From contig CAIMUF010000059.1 in NCBI GenBank assembly GCA_903844635.1, positions 1 to 64,000 on the forward strand: DNA of 64,000 nt, read 5' to 3'. The stretch comes from an uncultured Sulfuricurvum sp. Its GTDB lineage: Bacteria > Campylobacterota > Campylobacteria > Campylobacterales > Sulfurimonadaceae. The notes under the pieces were generated by a model. That model was not told the DNA's origin and made no database searches. It was given only the letters and a program-made list of their open reading frames with translations. The position numbers were made by a program, and so were the translations under genes. Each line of letters begins with the position of its first letter. Positions within the stretch are counted from its first letter, which is position 1. Positions 1 through 8,659 of the stretch are shown here, one piece after another.

Positions 1-28
1 ATTATGAAATGTATACTTCAGCTCCCAG

Positions 29-105
<77 letters not shown>

Positions 106-110
106 ATACA

Positions 111-196
<86 letters not shown>

Positions 197-251
197 ACGG
201 CCTAATCTGGTCTAACACTGATAAATTGTAACGCATTCCGATTTCGTTCAA

Positions 252-328
252 TGGTGCCGGCACGAGGACTTGAACCCCGGGCCTGCTGATTACAAATCAG
301 CTGCTCTAGCCAACTGAGCTATGCCGGC
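252..328 (-). tRNA. tRNA-Thr (anticodon TGT)
   Basis: The acceptor arm pairs 322-328 with 256-262, CCA is encoded at 252-254, and the anticodon loop reads TTTGTAA with anticodon TGT. It is the first tRNA of the minus-strand cluster. The 66 bases between it and the next gene show nothing else I can name. Confidence 0.95.
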
Positions 329-394
329 ATTGGCGAAATGGAGCTGAAATTATAGTTCCTTTTTGTCAATAAGTCAAGGGGTATTCAAAAGAAA

Positions 395-1132
395 TTAAAC
401 GATAGTGTAAATAATCTCTTTTTTCTTCTTCGTTTGAATTATTTCACTCAAAACCAACCCTTCAATATTCAATGCTAAAAGCGCCTCAACACTCTGCACT
501 TGATGCATAGCAGCTGTTCGTAATACAACCCCTCGATACGCTTTTGCCCAATGACTAACTACTTTTCCTTCTTTTAAAAATTTAAAGGTAGTTATCGGAT
601 TTTTAGGGATATAAAATTTATCATAAAATCCTGCACGTAAATCTAAAATTTCTTGATTCTCTATGATTCCGTCCAATGCATCACTAAAATACTCTTTGTA
701 AAACTTTTCACAAGCAAGCCCTTCTATCGAAGCTCCTTGTTTAAGTTTATAATCAGGGATTGCATCTCCTGCTCGAATCGGACCAAATAGATTAGAAAAG
801 AGGATAACATTGCTATCAATATAATGCTGAGCCTCACATGATAGGGTAGGATAATTTAGATAATCGTAGGCGACCCCATCGTAACGCAGCACTGCTTTCA
901 TTGTAGGGGCTTCATGAAAAGAAATTTTATAGCGTTCGAACTCACGGGTATCTTTAATGCCAAAAAGAGCTTCAAGCGCTTCATTGCACCCCTGACAAAC
1001 AACTTTTTGATAACGTTCCATGACCTCAAGGCGTTTTGAATAATATTCCGGGAAAATTAATGATGATTCGCAAAGAGGAGGAAGCACTCCTCCTTCACGT
1101 TTGCCTTCACTGGGCGCAAATAAAATAATCAT
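395..1132 (-). CDS. yaaA: YaaA family peroxide-stress protein (UPF0246)
   Basis: The 245-residue product begins with the family signature MIILFAPSEGK and is close to the usual 250-260 residues of YaaA. E. coli YaaA limits intracellular iron and oxidative damage under hydrogen peroxide stress, and the fold binds DNA; that role is family knowledge. The gene is separated by three bases from the antiporter gene upstream on the same strand, so the two are probably cotranscribed. A role in peroxide defence would suit a microaerobic cell. Confidence 0.85.
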   Translation of the reverse strand: MIILFAPSEGKREGGVLPPLCESSLIFPEYYSKRLEVMERYQKVVCQGCNEALEALFGIKDTREFERYKISFHEAPTMKAVLRYDGVAYDYLNYPTLSCEAQHYIDSNVILFSNLFGPIRAGDAIPDYKLKQGASIEGLACEKFYKEYFSDALDGIIENQEILDLRAGFYDKFYIPKNPITTFKFLKEGKVVSHWAKAYRGVVLRTAAMHQVQSVEALLALNIEGLVLSEIIQTKKKKEIIYTIV

Positions 1133-1135
1133 AGA

Positions 1136-2284
1136 TTAGTAGTATGCCGCAATTATCGCGTAGCTGATGAAGAACATCAGATGCGATGCACCTTCAAAAT
1201 AGTTAGTTTCACCCTCTTCTGTCGTTTTCCATACCAATATGATTGTTAAGAGTAATGCCCCGATTTGAAGTGGATTGAAATCTAATGTAAGGTTAATGCC
1301 TGAGAAATATGCCAACATCATTAAAATTGGAACCGTTAAAATAATCGAAACGGTCGATGCACCCATCGCAATATTGACAACACGCTGAATTTGGTCATTT
1401 CGAGCAGCACGTACTGCAGTAAAAATTTCAGGAGATACGCTGATAATAGCAATAACAAGACCTGCTAAACCCGCTGATATTCCATAATCACGAGCAATTT
1501 TGACCCCATGTCCCGCAAAAATTTCTGCTCCAAATGCAATCATTCCAATTAAAACTACAATAACAATAAAATTGGTCACTGTGCTTAAATGCTCGAAAAT
1601 ATAGTCACTAGAATCATTTTCATCTATTTCACCTTCACTCTCTTGAATCTTTCGCTTAAGACGAAAAAAACGGCTTCGTGCAGTTGCTTTAAAAAAATGG
1701 GTATGGGTACGCGTTTGAAAAATAAAAATAATAAGATAAAAAAACATCAATACACCGGCGATCAAATGGCTTACCTGCGTTAATGATTCTATTCCATGGT
1801 CCGTATGGCTTAACAGCCCTGGTACCAAAAGTGCCGATGACGCAACGAATAAAACGGTACTGTAGGCACTGGAAGTCTCTTTGTTATGTTGCTGTTGAGT
1901 AAAAGCAAGTCCTCCTAAAAAGACAGAAAGACCAAGCAATACATTCAAGTCAACAATAACTGCAGAAATAATCCCCCCCTTGACTGTTTCAAGTACTTCA
2001 GGAGAATGGCGCACTTCTAACAAAATAATGTACAATAAAATGATTTCAACAATAACTGCACTAAAAGTCAGGACAAAGCTGCCATAGGGCTCATGGAGAC
2101 GTTCTGAGAGGATATCGGCAACCTCAGCAACGGTGAGGGAAAGAGCGGCAATAGCAATAGCAGATGCGAGTGTTGCAAGAGTTGCCTCACCTTGATAGTG
2201 AGCAAAAAATGCAAATCCGAGAGAGAATATTCCTATAAAAATATCCCAATAATCTTCAATAAAATAGCGAATTCGCCTGTCCAA
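1136..2284 (-). CDS. Calcium/proton antiporter of the CaCA family (ChaA-like)
   Basis: This is a 382-residue integral membrane protein with about ten hydrophobic segments and a charged loop near residues 190-225 in the middle. Both halves carry an acidic alpha-repeat motif: HEPYGSFVLTFSAVIVE near residue 65 and SVSPEIFTAVRAARND near 280. This is the ChaA arrangement for Ca2+ (or Na+/K+)/H+ exchange at the inner membrane. The start is TTG: AAGGAC lies seven bases upstream, and the nearby ATG at 2289 is out of frame. Substrate specificity cannot be told from sequence. Confidence 0.85.
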   Translation of the reverse strand: MDRRIRYFIEDYWDIFIGIFSLGFAFFAHYQGEATLATLASAIAIAALSLTVAEVADILSERLHEPYGSFVLTFSAVIVEIILLYIILLEVRHSPEVLETVKGGIISAVIVDLNVLLGLSVFLGGLAFTQQQHNKETSSAYSTVLFVASSALLVPGLLSHTDHGIESLTQVSHLIAGVLMFFYLIIFIFQTRTHTHFFKATARSRFFRLKRKIQESEGEIDENDSSDYIFEHLSTVTNFIVIVVLIGMIAFGAEIFAGHGVKIARDYGISAGLAGLVIAIISVSPEIFTAVRAARNDQIQRVVNIAMGASTVSIILTVPILMMLAYFSGINLTLDFNPLQIGALLLTIILVWKTTEEGETNYFEGASHLMFFISYAIIAAYY

Positions 2285-2333
2285 AACATTGTCCTTATAA
2301 TTTAGAATATGAAATCATTATACAGATGAACTT

Positions 2334-3287
2334 TTAAATCCATCCCTTTCGTTTGAAAAGATAAAGCGGTAATATTGACGAACATACCATTAAAAATATC
2401 GACACCAAGTATCCATAATGCCATTGAAGCTCAGGCATGATCGTAAAGTTCATCCCGTAAATACTTGCAATCAGAGTTGGAGGCAAGAAAATGACATTCA
2501 TAATTGTAAACATTTTAATGACTTTATTTTGCTCAATACTCAAAAGACCGACGAAAATATTTTGAAGATATTCAAGGCGTTCAAAATTAAAATCGGTATA
2601 GTCAATCAACGATTTAATATCTTTAAGCATGATTGCGACATCACCTTTTAATGCACTTTTATACTTCGTTGATTTCAAGAAAGAACTCATAATACGCTGT
2701 TTATCATTGAGATTTTCACGCAACTGCATGTTCAAATCTTCTAACGACGAAATACGCTCCAATATCTCTTCATCATCATTGGTATAATCTGTAAAAACGT
2801 GTCTTCTAAGACGTGTAATATCCCGCGAAAGTTTTTCAATAATATCGGCATCTGCATCGATTCGTATGTCTAAAATTTGACAAAAAATATCATAACCGCT
2901 TTCAAACTGTTTAGGTGCAGCAAAAAATTTACGATTAAACTCGTCAAAAGTATAAAGTGCGGTGTATCGAATTGAAATGAGTAAATTTTTATAGAGAATA
3001 AAAGATACCGTTTCATTGTGCGAATTTTGCGCCGTGTTCACCAAAAAAAAGCTATTTATTTCAATACGATCGTTCTCTTCCCAATAACGGGAGCTGATTT
3101 CAATCTCTTCAGTCTCTTGCTTCGTCGGGAATTTAATGTCAAAGGTATTTTCAATAAAAACAATCTCATCATAGGTTGGCATCAACATATCGATCCAGAT
3201 CACTCTTTCAATATTATCTCCATCCAACTCAGACATAGTATCAATAAGGGCAATGGCATTCTCATTTTTTACATAACATTTAATCAT
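2334..3287 (-). CDS. corA: CorA family magnesium/divalent cation channel
   Basis: This is a 317-residue protein with a long helical cytoplasmic part and two C-terminal membrane segments. The diagnostic GMN triplet sits at residues 278-280, just after the first segment, and the protein ends in a basic tail. CorA forms a pentameric Mg2+ channel, in some species passing Co2+ or Ni2+. The start ATG overlaps the stop of the upstream radical SAM gene by four bases and has GAGGTGG as ribosome site. It probably shares a transcript with the two genes upstream. Confidence 0.9.
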   Translation of the reverse strand: MIKCYVKNENAIALIDTMSELDGDNIERVIWIDMLMPTYDEIVFIENTFDIKFPTKQETEEIEISSRYWEENDRIEINSFFLVNTAQNSHNETVSFILYKNLLISIRYTALYTFDEFNRKFFAAPKQFESGYDIFCQILDIRIDADADIIEKLSRDITRLRRHVFTDYTNDDEEILERISSLEDLNMQLRENLNDKQRIMSSFLKSTKYKSALKGDVAIMLKDIKSLIDYTDFNFERLEYLQNIFVGLLSIEQNKVIKMFTIMNVIFLPPTLIASIYGMNFTIMPELQWHYGYLVSIFLMVCSSILPLYLFKRKGWI

Positions 3288-4162
3288 GGCGCCACCTCTT
3301 TGTTAAATCTATCTTTATAACTGCATTTCTGACACAACTCTTCATGCGCAATATGATGTGCAAATCCTTGCACAATATCACAAGAACGTTTGGATGAGAG
3401 AATTTTACCCAAATTTGTTGCGTGGAGGTTACCAAGTTCCATTTCACCCTCTGAGTCTAAACAGCACGGAACAACACGCCCATCAGATAAAATAGCAATT
3501 TGTTTACTCAAACCATGACAATAGCCATCGCCAACATCTTCATTTTGAAGATTTGGCCATTGAAAATATCGGTCAAAATGGAGTAATATTTTGGAAGCCA
3601 AACGTATTGATTGGCGCTCACCACTTATATTTTCAGCAAGAGATTCAAGTCCAAAGTGTTTTTCTAATACTGTAAAAAGCTGCTCATTAAACTCTAATTC
3701 ACTCTGAATTTCATCGAGATTCCACAGCCGTAAATTGATAAAAAAATCTCTTTTTTGGAGCAGTTTTTCATCACATAATGCTAATATTGGCTCTAAATAG
3801 GCTTCAAAACTTCGAGCAACACTATTTTTATTAAAACTATTGAGAGAAATATTAACTTGTCGAATGGAAGGGTGGAAAAGGGTAGAGCGACGACTCTCGT
3901 CGAGATAAAACCCGCTGGTTGTAATCATAACCTTAAAACCTAATGTATGGGCACAATCGAGATAATCACCAAGATTTGACAACACCATCGGGTCACCCAT
4001 AACGTGCAAGGCTATCTCATCCGTATATTCACGCAGTTGAATCAAAATAGATTCAAAAAATACCAAGCTCATCGTAGAAGATGGTTGTTCTTTTGGAGGA
4101 CAAAAACTGCACGCCAAACCGCAAATATTGGTAATTTCAATGTAGGCACGAAAAAATTTCAC
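3284..4162 (-). CDS. Radical SAM protein with SPASM-like C-terminus
   Basis: The N-terminus carries the radical SAM CX3CX2C motif at C14, C18 and C21, which should bind a 4Fe-4S cluster and SAM. The C-terminal third has further cysteines (GYCHG, VPCCLDSEGEM, CQKC) like a SPASM auxiliary cluster domain. Such proteins modify peptides, enzymes or tRNA; the substrate here is unknown. The start is GTG, overlapping the stop of the TrmH gene upstream by four bases. No small precursor peptide gene is evident next to it, so a RiPP maturase role has no support. Confidence 0.75.
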   Translation of the reverse strand: MKFFRAYIEITNICGLACSFCPPKEQPSSTMSLVFFESILIQLREYTDEIALHVMGDPMVLSNLGDYLDCAHTLGFKVMITTSGFYLDESRRSTLFHPSIRQVNISLNSFNKNSVARSFEAYLEPILALCDEKLLQKRDFFINLRLWNLDEIQSELEFNEQLFTVLEKHFGLESLAENISGERQSIRLASKILLHFDRYFQWPNLQNEDVGDGYCHGLSKQIAILSDGRVVPCCLDSEGEMELGNLHATNLGKILSSKRSCDIVQGFAHHIAHEELCQKCSYKDRFNKEVAP

Positions 4163-4911
4163 GGTAAAAAGGAGACAATTCCTGCGGTAATAGCAACATT
4201 GAGAGATTCAACGCCGCGATGCATCGGGATAGAAACGCGGGTTGTTGACAACGCCTCTATTTCGCGACTAACCCCTTCACTCTCATTTCCCAACACAAAA
4301 ACAGCACGAGAAGGAATTTTCAGTGAGTAAATATCATCCTGCGCATGGGAAGAAAGAGTAATAACGCTCGTATTTTTAAGCGGTAAAACATCACTCAGCG
4401 TTTCACAGTAATAGATTGGAATCTTAAACAATGTTCCTGCACTTGCTTTCATCACGAGTGGTGAAAGTTTGGTGCTGTTTCGTTTAGGCAAAATGATTCC
4501 ATCGATCTTACTCGCCGCACAAGAACGGACAATCATCCCTAAATTAGCAGGATTATTAATCCCATCTAAAGCTAACAATCGAAAATCGTTTGGAAAATCG
4601 CTAAGAATTGATTGCGCATTTCGATAGTTTTGCGCTTCCACATCCAATGCCACACCTTGATCTTGGGAACTATTTTTTGAAATTCGAGAAAGAGCATCTT
4701 TTGTATGGTATTTAATCTCCACACCTCTACGCTCTGCAAGGGTTAAAATTTCTTCAATCGTCTCATCGGTACGATTGCTATTTGAGAGATGAAGCTTGTG
4801 CACTTTCACACTTGAATCTCGCAGTATTTCTACTGCAACATTACGTCCATAAAGAGTAATAAGCGAATCAAAAAAAGCACGTTTGGCTAAATATTCAGGA
4901 GAATCTGTCAT
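4159..4911 (-). CDS. TrmH/SpoU family RNA 2'-O-methyltransferase
   Basis: This is a 250-residue protein with an N-terminal substrate-binding region and a C-terminal SpoU knotted domain. The three SpoU motifs are visible: NNPANLGMIVRSC, VLGNESEGVS and SIPMHRGVESLNVA. Enzymes of this family transfer methyl from SAM to the ribose of rRNA or tRNA. It resembles RlmB or TsnR-type proteins; the target nucleotide is unknown. AAGGA precedes the ATG. A second family member lies at 18282-18959. Confidence 0.85.
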   Translation of the reverse strand: MTDSPEYLAKRAFFDSLITLYGRNVAVEILRDSSVKVHKLHLSNSNRTDETIEEILTLAERRGVEIKYHTKDALSRISKNSSQDQGVALDVEAQNYRNAQSILSDFPNDFRLLALDGINNPANLGMIVRSCAASKIDGIILPKRNSTKLSPLVMKASAGTLFKIPIYYCETLSDVLPLKNTSVITLSSHAQDDIYSLKIPSRAVFVLGNESEGVSREIEALSTTRVSIPMHRGVESLNVAITAGIVSFLP

Positions 4912-4923
4912 CTATTTCCTTTT

Positions 4924-4997
4924 AAACGCGAAAGGAATAAAATCCCTTTCACTACGCTTGCCGCTTGGGCTGCTAAAGCTAGCCTCCAACGAGGCAG
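4924..4997 (+). repeat. Dispersed structured intergenic repeat, copy 1
   Basis: This 74-bp element lies between tkt and the TrmH gene, three bases from the tkt stop. About three quarters of it matches a second copy at 19793-19863 on the other strand. It folds into three small stem-loops: GAAAGG/CCTTTC (4930-4950), GCC/GGC (4960-4970) and GCCTC/GAGGC (4982-4995). Two stem pairs differ between the copies but still pair, so selection on structure is likely. It may be a REP- or MITE-like element. Confidence 0.7.
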
Positions 4998-5000
4998 AAT

Positions 5001-6917
5001 TTAAATCTTTGATGCAATTGCTTCTGCAGTAAATCCAAAATATTTAAAAAGCTGATCAGCAGGTGCGCTTGCACCAAAGCTGTCCATTGCAATCACCGTA
5101 TCCGCAAATCGGTACCACTCTAATCCTCGAGCTGCTTCAATAGCAACTTTTTTTGTACTTGGTTTGATAATGGAATCAATGTAGCTTTGAGACTGTTCAA
5201 GTAGTAAATCAAAACATGGTACACTGACAATATTCGCAATCAATCCACGCTCACGTAGTTCTTTTGCTGTCTCAATTGCAAGAGAAACTTCAGACCCAGA
5301 AGCCATTAATGTAACCGTTGCATTAGCCTCTTCGATAAGTAAATAGCCTCCATTTTCAACATCGCCCAAAATAGGTGGTGATAATACAGGAAGGTTTTGG
5401 CGTGAACATACAAATGCACTTGGAGAATTTTTCATCGTCAATGCTTTTTGCCATGATTTGACATTCTCTGCTCCATCGGCAGGACGGTAGACGTAAAAAT
5501 TTGGTAAGGCACGAAATTGACTCAAATGTTCAATCGGCTGATGCGTAGGGCCATCTTCACCCACCCCGATACTGTCATGCGTCCAAATAAAGAACTGTTG
5601 AATTCCGGCAAGCGCTGCAATACGGGCAGAGGGTTTAAGATAATCGCTAAAGACAAAGAATGTCGCGCTAAACGGAAGTATTGGGCCATACAATGCCATC
5701 GCATTCGTAATCGATGCCATTGCGTGTTCACGAATCCCAAAATGGATATTTTTCCCTTTTGGAAACTCGCCCATATTGGTGAGCTCCGTTTTATTCGACG
5801 GAGCCAAATCTGCCGATCCTCCCAAAAACCCTGGGATTGCTTTGGCAATAGCATTTAGAATCACGCCATTGGTGTTACGCGTTGCATCCGCTTTTTCAAA
5901 TGTAGGCCAAGCAATTCGACTAAAATCAGGATTAAGAAGCTGTTCATACGCTTTATTTTGTTCCATTAACGGCAATTCTTTGAGGCGATGATTCCATTCT
6001 CGCTCTGCCAAGTCCCCTTTTTCAATTCCACAACGGAAACGCTCTAGCACATCAGCGTCTACTGCAAATGTTGCTTCCGGATCAAAACTAGCCACACGTT
6101 TCGCCTCTTTGATAATATCATGACCCAAAGGTGCACCGTGCGCATGATGAGACCCTTCAAGTTTTCCGGCACCCTTCGCAATAACGGTATTGGCAATAAT
6201 AAGTACAGGGCGTTCAATAAGTTTGGCTTGCGCAAAGGCACCATCAATCTCATCAAAATTATGTCCGTCTATCTCTAAAACCGCCCAGTTTTGGGACTCA
6301 AAACGATCTCGAATATTTTCACTCAAACTAAGTTCGGTTGAACCCTCAATCGTAATACGATTTGAATCATAAATAAGGATTAAATTATCAAGCCCCATAT
6401 GTCCTGCAATCGAACATGCTTCATAGCTGATACCTTCCTCTAGATCACCATCACCGCACAAACAATAAACACTGTGATCAATCATACTTGCAGTTTCAGA
6501 GTTTACTTTGTGCCCTACAAATTTCGATGCCATCGCAAATCCGACCGCATTGGCAATTCCTTGTCCCAATGGTCCTGTCGTAATCTCAATCCCAGCAGTA
6601 TGCGCATATTCAGGATGACCTGGAGTTTTAGAATGAAGCTGACGAAACTGTTTGAGATCCTCAATTTCTAAGCCATATCCCCACAAATAATTAAGTGAAT
6701 AAATGAGCCCAGTACCGTGCCCTCCTGAAAAGACTAAACGGTCACGGTTAAGCCATTTTGGATTACGCGGGTTATGATTCAGATACTCTGATAGGACTAC
6801 TGCTATATCAGCTAGCCCCATTGGCGCACCTGGGTGACCTGAATTGGCTTGCTGAACCATATCAGCAGCTAGAAATCGGATTGTATCTGCCATTTTTTGG
6901 CGCATTGCATTGCTCAT
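5001..6917 (-). CDS. tkt: Transketolase
   Basis: This 638-residue protein has the transketolase architecture: an N-terminal thiamine diphosphate domain with HPGHPE and the GDGDLEEG metal/cofactor motif, a pyrimidine-binding domain with GIREHAM and GPTHQPIEHL, and a C-terminal domain. It moves two-carbon units between sugar phosphates in the non-oxidative pentose phosphate pathway. The ATG has AAGGAA upstream. It follows ispA by three bases, a pairing also known in Campylobacter, so the two should be cotranscribed. Confidence 0.97.
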   Translation of the reverse strand: MSNAMRQKMADTIRFLAADMVQQANSGHPGAPMGLADIAVVLSEYLNHNPRNPKWLNRDRLVFSGGHGTGLIYSLNYLWGYGLEIEDLKQFRQLHSKTPGHPEYAHTAGIEITTGPLGQGIANAVGFAMASKFVGHKVNSETASMIDHSVYCLCGDGDLEEGISYEACSIAGHMGLDNLILIYDSNRITIEGSTELSLSENIRDRFESQNWAVLEIDGHNFDEIDGAFAQAKLIERPVLIIANTVIAKGAGKLEGSHHAHGAPLGHDIIKEAKRVASFDPEATFAVDADVLERFRCGIEKGDLAEREWNHRLKELPLMEQNKAYEQLLNPDFSRIAWPTFEKADATRNTNGVILNAIAKAIPGFLGGSADLAPSNKTELTNMGEFPKGKNIHFGIREHAMASITNAMALYGPILPFSATFFVFSDYLKPSARIAALAGIQQFFIWTHDSIGVGEDGPTHQPIEHLSQFRALPNFYVYRPADGAENVKSWQKALTMKNSPSAFVCSRQNLPVLSPPILGDVENGGYLLIEEANATVTLMASGSEVSLAIETAKELRERGLIANIVSVPCFDLLLEQSQSYIDSIIKPSTKKVAIEAARGLEWYRFADTVIAMDSFGASAPADQLFKYFGFTAEAIASKI

Positions 6918-6920
6918 TCG

Positions 6921-7769
6921 TTATTCCTTGTGTCGGTTAATGTAGTGGGTAAGTGTTGGTGACAATTCACGCTGTAAATTCTCATCAAAACTTTCCATTT
7001 GAAGCGTTAGTTTAGACGCTAACGTATTAGCTTCTTCTATTGATTTTTTTAGTCCTAAAAGAGTAACAAAACTATTTTTAGCTTCGTCATTATTGGTTGT
7101 TTTTCCAGCACTCATAGAATCTTGTGTCACATCTAAAATGTCATCTTGGATTTGAAACAACAAACCTAAATCAATTCCAAAATCATAAAGTTCTTGCCCA
7201 ATATCATCTCGTCCAACAATAATTGCCCCCATTTTTAGCGATGCTGCGATAAGCTTACCCGTTTTATGAATATGAAGCATTTTTATTTGCTCTATGCCAA
7301 GGGGCGTATTTTCAAAATAACAATCAATTGCTTGACCTAAAACCATACCGTTCAATCCTCCGTTGTGGGAGAGTTCTCGAATGAGTTTAACAATTACCTT
7401 ATCACTTAAAGGAGCATTTGACAACACTTCAAAGGCATAAGTATTCAATGCATCACCTGCTAAAATAGCCGTAACATCACTGTAGGTTTTGTGAAGAGTT
7501 GGTGCACCCCGTCTGAGATCTGCATTGTCCATAGAGGGTAAATCATCATGAATAAGAGAATACGTGTGAAGTAGTTCAATAGCGAATGCAGCACTGTAAG
7601 CATTTTTAATGAGAAGAGGTGCATAGGCTTTTACAACTCCAAGTAACAATGCTGGACGAAAACGTTTTCCGCCACTGATAAGCATTTGATGAAGGGCATC
7701 TTCATAGTGAGGATGAAAACTAGGAGCCATTGGCAAATGTGCCAATAAGTATGATTCAAATTGCTCCAT
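6921..7769 (-). CDS. ispA: Polyprenyl diphosphate synthase (farnesyl diphosphate synthase type)
   Basis: This 282-residue all-helical prenyltransferase carries the first aspartate-rich motif DDLPSMDNADLRRG and the second, DDILDVTQD. These bind Mg2+ and the diphosphates that condense IPP with DMAPP or GPP. Length and motif spacing fit FPP/GGPP synthases supplying quinone and undecaprenyl precursors. Chain length cannot be fixed by eye. It lies between panD and tkt in one minus-strand run. Confidence 0.92.
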   Translation of the reverse strand: MEQFESYLLAHLPMAPSFHPHYEDALHQMLISGGKRFRPALLLGVVKAYAPLLIKNAYSAAFAIELLHTYSLIHDDLPSMDNADLRRGAPTLHKTYSDVTAILAGDALNTYAFEVLSNAPLSDKVIVKLIRELSHNGGLNGMVLGQAIDCYFENTPLGIEQIKMLHIHKTGKLIAASLKMGAIIVGRDDIGQELYDFGIDLGLLFQIQDDILDVTQDSMSAGKTTNNDEAKNSFVTLLGLKKSIEEANTLASKLTLQMESFDENLQRELSPTLTHYINRHKE

Positions 7770-7810
7770 ATATCCCCACTATTTTTAGTGAAAGTTTAAC
7801 ATATTGAGGC

Positions 7811-8176
7811 TTATATCTTTTCGATTATGTCAGTAATTTCGTTTTCATCATCAAGTAAGACAACCGTTGGCTTGTAGGTCTCTCGTTCTTCATCATTATA
7901 CGTGGCATAGGCGACAATAATAATCTTGTCACCCTTATGCACTTTACGAGCAGCGGCACCATTGAGACAAATATCTCGTTGTCCACGCTCACCCAAGATA
8001 ATGTAAGTTGAGAATCGCTCACCATTATTGATATTCAGAATTTCAACTTTTTGACCTACACGCATCTTTGAAGCTTCTAATAACTCCTCATCAACCGTGA
8101 TAGAACCAACATAATTGAGATTTGCATCCGTGACAGTTGCACGATGAATTTTGCTATAAAGCATTTCTATCAACAT
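7811..8176 (-). CDS. panD: Aspartate 1-decarboxylase proenzyme
   Basis: This 121-residue protein aligns with PanD along its length. Gly24-Ser25 is the self-cleavage site that generates the pyruvoyl group, at the same position as in E. coli, which supports the chosen start. K9 and the [12 protein letters not shown] strand are conserved. It converts aspartate to beta-alanine for pantothenate and coenzyme A. The gene lies three bases after the ferredoxin gene. Confidence 0.95.
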   Translation of the reverse strand: MLIEMLYSKIHRATVTDANLNYVGSITVDEELLEASKMRVGQKVEILNINNGERFSTYIILGERGQRDICLNGAAARKVHKGDKIIIVAYATYNDEERETYKPTVVLLDDENEITDIIEKI

Positions 8177-8179
8177 TGA

Positions 8180-8554
8180 CTAGCGCCCCATCTGCTTCAT
8201 CATTGCATCCGGTGCAATCGGAGCATCCCATAGCTCTGCTGAAATAACATACTCTTCAACCACTTCACCACCAATAATATGACGATCAATAATTTCATTG
8301 ATTTTTTCTTTTGTAAGTCCTGCATACATCACATGTCCAGGTTCTACAAGCATAATCGGACCTACATTACAACGATTCATACACGATGTTCGAATAGGCT
8401 GTACGGTTCCAATAATCCCTTTTTGCATTAATGTTTGCGCCAAATGCTGAAATAAATCCTGTGTTTGTGGATTAACACAACTTGGTTTTGGCATACCGGG
8501 AGGGGAAGCCTGTTCACACTTAAAAATATAAAACGCTGGTTGTGGAACACCCAT
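8180..8554 (-). CDS. Thioredoxin-like [2Fe-2S] ferredoxin
   Basis: The protein has four cysteines in the pattern CX12C then CX3C (FKCEQ, PSCVN, SCMNRC), typical of thioredoxin-fold 2Fe-2S ferredoxins of the NuoE/Aquifex Fd type. I place the start at the ATG at 8552-8554 (124 residues) because AAGGAG lies just upstream. A longer reading to 8590 has no ribosome site. It probably acts as a small cytoplasmic electron carrier; partners are not shown by the context (panD, ispA, murE). Confidence 0.8.
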   Translation of the reverse strand: MGVPQPAFYIFKCEQASPPGMPKPSCVNPQTQDLFQHLAQTLMQKGIIGTVQPIRTSCMNRCNVGPIMLVEPGHVMYAGLTKEKINEIIDRHIIGGEVVEEYVISAELWDAPIAPDAMMKQMGR

Positions 8555-8605
8555 CGCACTCTCCTTAAAATTCAGGTTTTTTTCATCCATTAAAATAATG
8601 GTGCA

Positions 8606-8611
8606 ATTATA
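8606..8611 (-). promoter_or_regulatory. Sigma-70 -10 element for ferredoxin-panD-ispA
   Basis: A perfect TATAAT preceded by GC lies on the minus strand in the 105-base gap between murE and the ferredoxin start at 8554. No good -35 is visible. Campylobacterota sigma-70 promoters often depend on the -10 alone. Confidence 0.5.
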
Positions 8612-8659
8612 GCGAAATTCATATCAGACACTTTAAACTCTCAGTATTTCAAAAATAAT

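Noticed and set aside
3284-4162. Radical SAM protein as a RiPP maturase
   Set aside because: The SPASM-like end invites this, but there is no precursor peptide, exporter or protease next to it.
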